Assembly (NCBI GenBank): GCA_030041455.1
Contig: JASHNV010000058.1
Span: 1-64,000, forward strand
DNA from: Spirochaetia bacterium
GTDB taxonomy: Bacteria > Spirochaetota > Spirochaetia > DAHUYW01
DNA length: 64,000 nucleotides
Direction: 5' to 3'
Shown here in pieces: positions 46,076 to 56,672 of this stretch (positions within the stretch are counted from its first letter, which is position 1; every line of letters begins with the position of its first letter). The notes under the pieces are model-generated. The model searched no databases, had not been told where the DNA came from, and was given only the letters and a program-made list of their open reading frames with translations. A program made the translations under genes and the position numbers.

Positions 46076-46788
46076 TCTTCCTCCTGCAGAGCCTGGAGAA
46101 CGGCGTCCTCGTCGCGGGCGGCGAGAATTTTCGCGTTGAGCTTGCGCTCCCCGAGAAGCATGTTGAGCTTCGCCATGACCCGCAGGTGGACGACGTCGCT
46201 GTCGGTGGAGAGGAGGAAGAAGAGCGTGGTCTTCTCGCCGTCGAGCGCGTCGAAGTCGGTTCCCTGGCGGCATACCCCGACCACCAAGACCGGCTGGGAC
46301 GTCCGCGACTCTTTCTGGCGGCGGATGTGGGGGAAAGCAACCCCCCGGCCGAGCGCCGTCGAGATCATGTGCTCCCGCTCCATGAGCTTCGCGAGGAACT
46401 CCTCGCCGTCGGGCACCACGGCCGCCTCCACTAGGGGACGGACGAGCTGGCGGAGAACCTCCTCCTTCGTCCCCGGGGTCACGCTCAACAGGATATGGCG
46501 CTTCTCCGTCAGCCGGGAGAGCGGTACCGGCTCGCGGGTGGCCTCGATCAGCTTGACGAGCTCGCTTTTCGGCGGGCTTTTCATGCGCGCCGCGAGCCAT
46601 TCGTCGATCATGGCGCGCCGAAAGCGCCATTGGCTCGCCACCTTGATGGATGGGATTTCGTCGTTGTGGACCATCCGAAGGACCGTTTTTTCCGCTACCT
46701 TCAGGTAATGCGCCACCTCGGCAAGCGTGAGGAGCTCACGTGACGTATCATTTTCCATGATGTTCCTCCAACAGCTCGAAAAGTCCAT
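46066..46788 (-). CDS. Excisionase-type HTH fused to PTS EIIA (Fru/Ntr) domain
   Basis: LLTLAEVAHYLKVAEKTVLRMVHNDEIPSIKVASQWRFRRAMIDEWLAARM plus EIIA segment MEREHMISTALGRGVAFPHIR. Start may be MENDTSRELL. Confidence 0.9.
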   Translation of the reverse strand: MDFSSCWRNIMENDTSRELLTLAEVAHYLKVAEKTVLRMVHNDEIPSIKVASQWRFRRAMIDEWLAARMKSPPKSELVKLIEATREPVPLSRLTEKRHILLSVTPGTKEEVLRQLVRPLVEAAVVPDGEEFLAKLMEREHMISTALGRGVAFPHIRRQKESRTSQPVLVVGVCRQGTDFDALDGEKTTLFFLLSTDSDVVHLRVMAKLNMLLGERKLNAKILAARDEDAVLQALQEEDRT

Positions 46789-46869
46789 TATAGTCCGTTG
46801 AAGGCCGCGGTCAAGCGTCGCGCGCTGCTCCGGCGACCCGCCGCGGAGCCGGTCCCACTCGGACCCAGG

Positions 46870-47904
46870 CTACTGGCAGAAGAAGCGGAACGTTGTCCGT
46901 TGGTGGTAGCGCTCGCCGGGTCGCAGAATCGTGCTCGGAAACTTGGGCTGATTGACGGCGTCCGGAAAGTCCTCGGTCTCCAGGCAGAAGGCGGAGTGCT
47001 TCGCGAAGCGCTTTCCGCCCCGCCCCTGGATGCCCGTGAGCATGTTCCCCGTGTAGAATTGAATGCCGGGCTGCGTCGTGCGGACCTCAAGGCCGCGTCC
47101 CGAGCCGGGCTCGTAGACGCGAGCCGCCTTCTGCAGGCCGGTTCCGCGCTTTCGGATCGCGAAGCAGTGGTCGTAGCCGCCCGACGACTCGATCTCGCCG
47201 CCGATCGCGGTCTCGGAGCGGAGGTCGAACTTCGTCCCCTCCACCTTGGCGAGCTCTCCGGTGGGAATCAGGTCGGCGTCGACCGGAAGGTACTGCTCGG
47301 CGTAGATGGTGACGCGGTGACCGCGAATATCGCCGGAGCCGGCTCCGCGCAGGTTCCAGTAGGCGTGATTGGTCAAATTGACCGGCGTCGGCTTGTCGGT
47401 GGTCGCCTCGTAGTCGATCTCGAGGACGTCCTGCTCGTCGAGGGTATAGGTGACCCGCGCGTCCAGGGTCCCGGGATAGCCCTCCTCGCCGTCCGGGCTC
47501 ACGTAGGCGAGGCGCACGCCGGCTCGGTCGGGCCGGCTGAAGGGGGAGGCGTCCCACAGCGCGCGGTCGAAGCCCCGCTTGCCGCCGTGAAGGTGGCTCG
47601 GCCCTTCGTTGCAAAACAGCGCGTATTCCTTCCCGTCGAGGACGAATGTCCCTTTTCCGATCCGGTTTGCGTACCGGCCGATCGTCGCGCCGAAGTAGGG
47701 GTGGGCGCCGAGGTAGCCTTCCAGAGCGTCGAAGCCGAGCGTGATCTCCTCGCTTCGATCGTGGGCGTTGGGGGTCTTCACCGACGAGAGCGTCGCTCCG
47801 TAGGTGATGATCTGGATGGTGATTCCGTTGCCGTTCTGAATGGTGTACTGATCCACGCTTCGGCCCTCCGGAATCTTGCCGAACACGCGATGGGAAAGCT
47901 GCAT
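46870..47904 (-). CDS. Aldose 1-epimerase (GalM-like)
   Basis: ITYGATLSSVKTPNAHDRSEEITLGFDALEGYLGAHPYFGATIGRYANRIGKGTFVLDGKEY ... NLTNHAYWNLRGAG. Confidence 0.94.
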   Translation of the reverse strand: MQLSHRVFGKIPEGRSVDQYTIQNGNGITIQIITYGATLSSVKTPNAHDRSEEITLGFDALEGYLGAHPYFGATIGRYANRIGKGTFVLDGKEYALFCNEGPSHLHGGKRGFDRALWDASPFSRPDRAGVRLAYVSPDGEEGYPGTLDARVTYTLDEQDVLEIDYEATTDKPTPVNLTNHAYWNLRGAGSGDIRGHRVTIYAEQYLPVDADLIPTGELAKVEGTKFDLRSETAIGGEIESSGGYDHCFAIRKRGTGLQKAARVYEPGSGRGLEVRTTQPGIQFYTGNMLTGIQGRGGKRFAKHSAFCLETEDFPDAVNQPKFPSTILRPGERYHQRTTFRFFCQ

Positions 47905-47931
47905 GTGACACCTCAGTCGAACATTCTATCG

Positions 47932-49683
47932 CTATTCGCGCTCTCCGAGAAGGGTCTTCAGCTCCCGAATCTCATCGATGAGCTTCGCGCGCTCGAGATT
48001 CTGAAACCGTTTCGGCACCATCTCCCGGCTCGTGCATTCGAGGACGGCGACGAGGTTTTGAAGCTCGATCTCGTGCGGATAGGCCGGGGGAACGAAATCC
48101 GCGAAGGTCTCCTCGAGATCGTCGCGGCTGATCGTGACGTGATTGTTCATCGCCGCGTTGAACTTCGCTCGGATGAGGATCGACTCGAGGTCCGCGCCCG
48201 AGCAGTCGAAGCGGAACTTCTTCAGGAGATCCGATACGGCGACGCTTTCCACGCGAAGCCGGAGCTTCTTGACGAGGGTCTGGAAGAGATCCTCGCGATC
48301 GTCGGCGGTCTCGGGGTAGAACAGGGCGAGGTGCTCCTCGGCGCGCCCCTGCCGTTTGAGGTCGATCGGAAGCAGGTCGGGACGGCAGGTGATGAGGAAC
48401 CAGATGATCTTGCCGCGATACTCGGTGTTTCCCATGAAGGAGGTGATCTGCGCGAAGACCCGGTTGCTCGTGCCGGAGTCCCCGTCCTGGTCGCGATCGC
48501 CGAGAAAGGCGTCGGCCTCGTCGATCATCACCCCCACCGGCGCCATCGCCTTGAGGATGCTCAGCGCCTTTTCGAGGTTCGCCTCGGTCACTCCCTGCCA
48601 CTTCGAGCGGAAGTTCCGGAACTTCACGATCGGGATGCCGATCTCTCCGGCGAAGGCGGTCACCATGAAGGACTTGCCGGTCCCGATCGGGCCCGCGATG
48701 AGGTAGCCCATGGGAAGAACGTCGAGTCGGCCCTGCTTGATCGCCCGAGCCGCGCTCTTGAAGCGCTTCTTCACGAAGGAGTGGCCGGAGATCATCGCCA
48801 GGTCGTGCTCCGATTCGATGAACTCGAGCAGCCCTATCGCCTCGTTCTCGATGATCTCCTTCTTTTTCTCGCGGAGGTATTCGAGGCTGATCTGCCGGCC
48901 CTCCTGGAACGACTCGGCGGCGAGCTGATTGAGGTTCATGAGATTCAGCCCGCTCGTAATCTTGGCCATCCGCGACGGGTTGAGCCTCGGCTCGAGAAGG
49001 AGCGAGCCCTCGCGCTCGAGAAACAGGAGGAAGCTTTCCCGCACCTCCTCGTCGGGGATCGGGATGTTGACCTTCACCGTGCTCGGCGAGCGCACGAGCC
49101 GGGGATTGATGTCGGCGAGGTTCTCCGTGAGGAGGATGACCGACACGTCGCCCTGGGTGAAGATCGGATCGTGCGACCACCGGTTTAAGGTCACGAGGTT
49201 GTAGCGGTCCTCCTCCGACAGCCGCGAGACCTCCGTATTCGAGACGATCGTCTCGGCGTAGTCGATGATCAAGACGATGCGCTTCTTCTTCGGCATGTTC
49301 ATGAGGAAGTATTTCTCTAGGAGGTTGAACGCTTTCAGCGGGTCGGACGACAGGAGATCCTCCTGCGGCTCGCCGGGATAGGCCTTCGTCATCATGGCGA
49401 GATATTCCCGCTGCATCTCCTGCGTGCAGAAGTTGATCCCGGAGGAACGGTCGTAGTAGGCGATGATGTCCCGATTTCCGAAGAGCACCTCCGAGATGAA
49501 CTCCTGGATCCGCACGAAGACGAACTCGCCTTCGAGCATCTTGTTCGGGAGAAAGTCCCGAATGTTCCCGTGGATGATGTAGAGATTTGCGGTCTTCGAG
49601 CAGTATTTGTAGGAAAGGTCCTGCGCCCACGAGGGCAGAACCTTGATGAACGGCAAATTTTTGAGAATCAGCTGTTCAGCCAT
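47932..49683 (-). CDS. AAA+ ATPase with second degenerate N-terminal ATPase-like domain
   Basis: Walker A GPIGTGKSF, Walker B VGVMIDEADAFLGDRD; N-terminal half has Walker-B-like IVLIIDYAETIV but no clear P-loop. Confidence 0.8.
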   Translation of the reverse strand: MAEQLILKNLPFIKVLPSWAQDLSYKYCSKTANLYIIHGNIRDFLPNKMLEGEFVFVRIQEFISEVLFGNRDIIAYYDRSSGINFCTQEMQREYLAMMTKAYPGEPQEDLLSSDPLKAFNLLEKYFLMNMPKKKRIVLIIDYAETIVSNTEVSRLSEEDRYNLVTLNRWSHDPIFTQGDVSVILLTENLADINPRLVRSPSTVKVNIPIPDEEVRESFLLFLEREGSLLLEPRLNPSRMAKITSGLNLMNLNQLAAESFQEGRQISLEYLREKKKEIIENEAIGLLEFIESEHDLAMISGHSFVKKRFKSAARAIKQGRLDVLPMGYLIAGPIGTGKSFMVTAFAGEIGIPIVKFRNFRSKWQGVTEANLEKALSILKAMAPVGVMIDEADAFLGDRDQDGDSGTSNRVFAQITSFMGNTEYRGKIIWFLITCRPDLLPIDLKRQGRAEEHLALFYPETADDREDLFQTLVKKLRLRVESVAVSDLLKKFRFDCSGADLESILIRAKFNAAMNNHVTISRDDLEETFADFVPPAYPHEIELQNLVAVLECTSREMVPKRFQNLERAKLIDEIRELKTLLGERE

Positions 49684-49830
49684 TTCCTCCCCTCCCCTAG
49701 GAAAGACGCCAAACGAACGCGTTCAAGTATAGACGCTCGACGGACGGCCGTCAACAAAACCTTCTCGCGGCTGATTGGCGAAGCGGGACGCGAGTGGATG
49801 TCGGACCGCCCTTTCTGGTAGGATGCCGGA

Positions 49831-50277
49831 GTGGATATCATCGTGTATACCGACGGAGGCTGCTCGGGGAATCCCGGACCGGGGGGCTGGGCGTACGTTC
49901 TCGTGGCGGGGGAGGCGAGGAGCGAGCGCTCGGGCGCGGAGCCTTCCACCACGAACAACCGCATGGAGCTCACCGCCGTCATCATGGCGCTCGAGGACCT
50001 CGGCGAACGTCCGGAGGGGGAGGCCGCCCACGTCGAGCTCCACACCGACTCCCGCTACGTCCAGCTCGGCATCACGGAGTGGATCGCGAAGTGGGTCCGC
50101 AACGACTGGAAGACCGCCTCGGGCGAGCCGGTGAAAAACCGCGAGCTCTGGCAGCGCCTCGCCGCGTGCGCCGCGAGGCTCGACGTGAGCTGGCGCTGGG
50201 TCAAGGGCCACGACGGAATCGAGCTCAACGAGCGCTGCGACGCGCTCGTGCGCGGCGCGATCGCCCGCTTGGGGTAG
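49831..50277 (+). CDS. rnhA: Ribonuclease HI
   Basis: [20 protein letters not shown] ... [14 protein letters not shown] ... LHTDSRYV ... [18 protein letters not shown]. Confidence 0.96.
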   Translation: MDIIVYTDGGCSGNPGPGGWAYVLVAGEARSERSGAEPSTTNNRMELTAVIMALEDLGERPEGEAAHVELHTDSRYVQLGITEWIAKWVRNDWKTASGEPVKNRELWQRLAACAARLDVSWRWVKGHDGIELNERCDALVRGAIARLG

Positions 50278-50395
50278 GCCGCGCCCCGACGCGGGCGAGC
50301 GGGCGTGGCGAGGCGTCCGAACCCCGCGATTCCGGAAGGCCGCCGCCTTGGCAAACCCCCGCCTCCATGGTATCTTCCTCAAGCGGGGGGGAACG

Positions 50396-51634
50396 ATGAA
50401 GCTCTACAGCCGCGGACAGGTCGCGGTCATTGCCGCTCTCAGCGCCGTGGGAGCCCTCGTCGCGGGAGGGGCCGTCGTCGTGAGCGTCGATGTCATCGCC
50501 CGCGCTTCGGCGGGAGCGCGGAGCCCGGTCCTCGGCGCCGAACAGCTGTCCCCCGATCTCAAGCTTCAGACGAGCGCGCCCGCGGGGACCCCGTTCGCGG
50601 TCGAGTCCGGGGTCCGGTATGACGACGAAGAGTCGCAGAACATCGCGATCTACCAGAGAGTCAACGCCGCCGTGGTGAATATCTCCACCGAGAACATGGC
50701 GCTCAACTGGTTCCTCGAGCCGGTACCCGAAGGCGGCGGCATCGGCTCGGGCTCGATCATCGACAAGCGGGGATACGTCCTCACCAACTACCACGTCGTT
50801 GCGAAGGCGTACAAGGTGACGGTCACGCTTGCCGACGGGCAGCAGTTCGCCGGGAAGGTGATCGGTTCCGACCCCGAGAGCGACCTTGCCGTCGTCAAGT
50901 TCGACCCCGGGAGCCGTTCCCTCGTGACGGTGCCGCTCGGCACGGCGAAGAACCTGAAGGTCGGCCAGAGGGTTCTCGCGATCGGCAACCCCTTCGGCCT
51001 GAGCCGGACCCTCACGACCGGCATCGTCTCGGGTCTCGGGCGGCCCATTCAGACCGACAACGGCCTCGTGCTGCGCAACATGATCCAGACCGACGCTTCC
51101 ATCAATCCCGGGAACTCAGGGGGTCCGCTCCTCGATTCCCAAGGCCTCATGATCGGCATCAACACCATGATCTATACGCCGTCGGGCGGCTCGGTCGGCA
51201 TCGGGTTCGCGACGCCGGTCGACACCGCGCGGCGAGTGCTTCCCGATCTCATCAAGTTCGGGCTCGTGCGCCGCGGCTGGATCGACCTCATTCCCGTTCA
51301 GCTCGACGGCAACGTCGTGCGCTTCGGGAGGCTCCCCGTGGCGAGAGGTCTCCTGGTCTCGCGGGTCATTCCCGGCGGCAACGCCGAAGCGGCGGGTATC
51401 AGGGGCGGGGATCCCGAGAATCCGGTCCGCTACGGGCAGTCGATCATCTACTTCGGCGGCGACATCATCGTCGCGGTAAACGGGCTCCCGGTCGCGTCCA
51501 TCGGGGACTATTTCACCGCGCTTGAGAGGACCCGTCCCGGCGAGACGGTCCCGGTCGACGTTCTTCGGGACGGACGGCGGCTTTCGCTCTCGGTGACCCT
51601 CGACCACCGACCTACCGGGCTCACGTGGGAATGA
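50396..51634 (+). CDS. HtrA/DegP-like trypsin-type serine protease with PDZ
   Basis: GSGSIIDKRGYVLTNYHVV ... DPESDLAVVKF ... QTDASINPGNSGGPLLDSQG; C-terminal PDZ. Confidence 0.94.
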   Translation: MKLYSRGQVAVIAALSAVGALVAGGAVVVSVDVIARASAGARSPVLGAEQLSPDLKLQTSAPAGTPFAVESGVRYDDEESQNIAIYQRVNAAVVNISTENMALNWFLEPVPEGGGIGSGSIIDKRGYVLTNYHVVAKAYKVTVTLADGQQFAGKVIGSDPESDLAVVKFDPGSRSLVTVPLGTAKNLKVGQRVLAIGNPFGLSRTLTTGIVSGLGRPIQTDNGLVLRNMIQTDASINPGNSGGPLLDSQGLMIGINTMIYTPSGGSVGIGFATPVDTARRVLPDLIKFGLVRRGWIDLIPVQLDGNVVRFGRLPVARGLLVSRVIPGGNAEAAGIRGGDPENPVRYGQSIIYFGGDIIVAVNGLPVASIGDYFTALERTRPGETVPVDVLRDGRRLSLSVTLDHRPTGLTWE

Positions 51635-51651
51635 GCCGCGCTTGAGCCGAC

Positions 51652-53640
<1,989 letters not shown>

Positions 53641-53696
53641 GGGGCGCGGAGTCCCGCGAGCGGGTCAGATCGGCTTGCTCCGGCCGCGAGAGGCAC

Positions 53697-54167
53697 ATGA
53701 CAAACGAGCACGGACATGGCGGGGCGCTCGGCGCTCCGCCCGGATCGAGGAGGGACGTGAGACACGGCACGTCTCGGACGGGTGGCCTGAGGCGCGGAGC
53801 GCTCTTCGCGCTCGCGCTCGCCGCGGGGTCGCTCGCGCTCGCCTCGTGCGGCAAGCGCGAGGCCGAGCAGATCAAGCTTCCGGCGACCCCGATCCTGAGC
53901 GCGGAGGAGCAGTGGGGCGTCGTGAACTACGACCACCTCCGCATCCGGGACCACGGCTCCCTCGACGGCAAGGCGCTCCTCACGATTCGCAAAGGGGACG
54001 AGGTCGAGGTCCTCAACCGGGCGCCCGACCTCGTCGCGATCGACGACGTGCAGGGCTACTGGTACTACGTCAATTATCGGGGGCTCCGCGGCTGGGTGTT
54101 CGGCGCCTACCTGGACCTCTACGACTCGAAGCAGAAGGCGGACGACGCGGCGAAGGGGACCGACTGA
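53697..54167 (+). CDS. SH3-domain lipoprotein
   Basis: Lipobox LALASCG; NYDHLRIRDHGSLDGKALLTIRKGDEVEVLNRAPD...GYWYYVNYRGLRGWVFGAYLDLY. Confidence 0.8.
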   Translation: MTNEHGHGGALGAPPGSRRDVRHGTSRTGGLRRGALFALALAAGSLALASCGKREAEQIKLPATPILSAEEQWGVVNYDHLRIRDHGSLDGKALLTIRKGDEVEVLNRAPDLVAIDDVQGYWYYVNYRGLRGWVFGAYLDLYDSKQKADDAAKGTD

Positions 54168-55625
54168 ATGCTCGCCGGGCAGGGTCTTCTCTCCTTGCTT
54201 GCCCCGCCCGTCATCGGAGCCGCGCTCGGGTACTCCGCGAGCGCGCTCGCGCTCCGTCTCGCGCTGAGGCGAGGGCGCTCGGCGCCCGGGAAGCCGAGCG
54301 CCCTCGCCTCAGGACTCGGCGACCTCGTCGCCACCGAGCTCCTCACGACCGAGACGCTCGCCGCCGAGATCCGCTCGGAAGGCTTTCGCGAGCGAACCGT
54401 CTCCGCGGTCGAGGCGATCACCTCCGAGCTGCTGTCCCTTCGCGCCTCCGAGCTTTTCTCCCCCGAGGAGGAGATCCCCGCGGATGCCCCGGGCGCGCGC
54501 TCCGCCGCCCGCGAGCTCCTTTCCTCCGGGAGCGCCTCCTCGGCGCTCGGCGCCCTCGTTCGCGCGTGGGCGGGCGCGGTCTCGCGCATGCCGGTCGAGG
54601 AGCTCGTGCGAAGCGAGGGCGCGAGACGGCTCATCGAGGCGGCGGCGGCCGGCCTCGCTCAGGGGGCCTCCGGGAAGGAGCTTGAGCGCGCGGTGGGCCT
54701 CCTCCTCGACGCGCTCCTCGCCTCGGAGGAGGCCCGAGCCGACCTCTTCTCGGAGCCCGGAATCGAGGAGGCCGCGCGGACCCTCGATGCGATCTATCCG
54801 TCCGTCGTGGACTTCCTCATGGGATGGCTTCGCTCGAGCTCGACCCAGGCGGATCTCGTCGTTCGCGGCAGGCTCCTCGTGCGCGACATTCTCGACCGCC
54901 TGACCGCCCTCCAGCGGATCATCGTCTCGGCGGCGCAGTACGACCGGACCATCGACTCGAACATGCGCGGCATCGTACAGGAGGCCCTTGACCAAATCGA
55001 GGAGGGAGCGCGAGACTCACAGACGCAGGCCCGGCTCGTGGAGGCCGCCCGGCGGGAGCTGCGCTCCCTGCGCTCGAAGAGGGTGGGCGGGGAGGCGGAG
55101 GAGGGTCTGAAGCGCCTGGCCGCTCAGGCGGTATCCGGGGGCATCGCGGCGCTCCGCGGCCCCGAGGCTCGCGGCCGCCTGATCGAGAGTCTGACCGATC
55201 TCGTCGGGGGCGCGGCGGGAGAGACGGTCGGGGGGCTCGTCGAGCGGCTTTTCGGGCTGCAGGCGGGCGGGTTTCCCCGATTCGCCTCGGACCTAGTCTC
55301 CGGGGGCGCGGTGCCCGGCCTGCTCTCGCGCATGCCCGACGTCGCGATCGGGGCGCTTCTCGGGATCGAGGGAGAGCGCAAGCGGCGGATCGACCGCGCG
55401 ATCGCGGCGGCTCTCATCGGCGCGGCCGGCGCGATGGCGCCGGACCTTTTCGCGTCGGTCGACGTGCGCGCGACGGTCGTCTCGAAGATCGACGGGCTGA
55501 AGCCCGGCGAGCTCGAGGGCTTCATGCTCGGCGCCCTGAAGGGGTGGCTTGACGCCGCGGCGCTGTTCGGCGGAGCGCTCGGCTTTGTGATCGGAGCGGT
55601 CGCCGATCTCATCCATTTCCTGTGA
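54168..55625 (+). CDS. DUF445-like membrane protein
   Basis: N-terminal PPVIGAALGYSASALALRLALR, C-terminal hydrophobic FGGALGFVIGAVADLIHFL; long helical middle. Confidence 0.6.
   Translation: MLAGQGLLSLLAPPVIGAALGYSASALALRLALRRGRSAPGKPSALASGLGDLVATELLTTETLAAEIRSEGFRERTVSAVEAITSELLSLRASELFSPEEEIPADAPGARSAARELLSSGSASSALGALVRAWAGAVSRMPVEELVRSEGARRLIEAAAAGLAQGASGKELERAVGLLLDALLASEEARADLFSEPGIEEAARTLDAIYPSVVDFLMGWLRSSSTQADLVVRGRLLVRDILDRLTALQRIIVSAAQYDRTIDSNMRGIVQEALDQIEEGARDSQTQARLVEAARRELRSLRSKRVGGEAEEGLKRLAAQAVSGGIAALRGPEARGRLIESLTDLVGGAAGETVGGLVERLFGLQAGGFPRFASDLVSGGAVPGLLSRMPDVAIGALLGIEGERKRRIDRAIAAALIGAAGAMAPDLFASVDVRATVVSKIDGLKPGELEGFMLGALKGWLDAAALFGGALGFVIGAVADLIHFL
54262..54310. repeat. 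Perfect 20-bp inverted repeat with 9-nt loop, inside CDS
   Basis: CTGAGGCGAGGGCGCTCGGC-GCCCGGGAA-GCCGAGCGCCCTCGCCTCAG. Confidence 0.95.
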
Positions 55626-55649
55626 TCGCTTTCCGGGAGGGGAACGAGC

Positions 55650-56672
55650 ATGGAGAGCGTACGGATCCTGGCGGTCGCCCGGAGCCTATCCCGCCTGAAG
55701 CGACTTCGCTCGAGCGCGGCCGAGGAGGGCTTCGAGCTCCTCACGGCGCGCTCGGGGAGCGAAGCGCTCGCCATCGTGGAGACCGGGCAGATCGACCTGC
55801 TCCTCCTTGAGGACGCGCTTCCCGGCGCCCTCACGGTCGTCGCCGCGCATCGCGCGAAGCGCGGGAGCGAGCCGCATCAGATCGTCGCGCTCACGCCGGG
55901 GCTCGCCCGAGGCGGCTTTCGCGGGAACATCCCGTACGACGACTTCTTCGCCGCGTTCGCCTCGACGGGGGAGCGAAAGGCGAGGATCCGATCGGCGGTC
56001 GATCGCCTGCGCCGCCAGCGCGAGCTCGCGCGCGAGCGGGACCATTTTCGCGCCGCGATCCACGACGAGCGCGAGCAGTCCGCTCGACTCCTCGACCGGC
56101 ACCTGCATCTCGTGAAGGCCTTCCGCGCCATGGAGGGCATCAACGAGGAGCTTGAGCGGAGCAACAAGCGCCTTGAGAAGATCGCCCGCTACGACATGCT
56201 CTCGGGACTGCTGAACCGGTCGAGCCTCTTCGCCGCGATGGACATCGAGATCGAGCGCGCGGTGAGAAACGGCGCCCCGCTCGGCGGATTCATGACCGAT
56301 ATCGACCATTTCAAGAGCATCAACGACAACTTCGGCCATCCGTACGGCGACGAGGTCATCCGCCAGATCGGCAATCGGTTGAAGCTCGCGATGAGGACCT
56401 ACGACTCCGCCGGCAGGTACGGAGGCGAGGAGTTCTTCATCATTCTGCCGAACACCACGATCGACCAGGCGCGCATGATCGCCGAGCGCTTTCGCGAGAG
56501 TCTCGACCGCGCTCCGGTGGTCCTCGGCGACGACACGGTGAAGGTGACCGCGTCGCTCGGCGTCGCCGAATACCGGGTAGGGGCGAATCGGGAGGAGTGG
56601 GTACGCTCCGCCGACCGCGCGATGTACAGCGCGAAGCAGGAGGGACGGAACCGGACCGTCGTCGAGGCCTAG
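55650..56672 (+). CDS. Diguanylate cyclase (degenerate receiver-like domain + GGDEF)
   Basis: C-terminal GRYGGEEFFIILP with upstream RTYD (RxxD I-site); N-terminal receiver-like fold. Confidence 0.92.
   Translation: MESVRILAVARSLSRLKRLRSSAAEEGFELLTARSGSEALAIVETGQIDLLLLEDALPGALTVVAAHRAKRGSEPHQIVALTPGLARGGFRGNIPYDDFFAAFASTGERKARIRSAVDRLRRQRELARERDHFRAAIHDEREQSARLLDRHLHLVKAFRAMEGINEELERSNKRLEKIARYDMLSGLLNRSSLFAAMDIEIERAVRNGAPLGGFMTDIDHFKSINDNFGHPYGDEVIRQIGNRLKLAMRTYDSAGRYGGEEFFIILPNTTIDQARMIAERFRESLDRAPVVLGDDTVKVTASLGVAEYRVGANREEWVRSADRAMYSAKQEGRNRTVVEA

Noticed and set aside
46798-49188. 796-aa plus-strand ORF
   Set aside because: Antisense to galM-like and AAA+ genes, both strongly supported on the minus strand.
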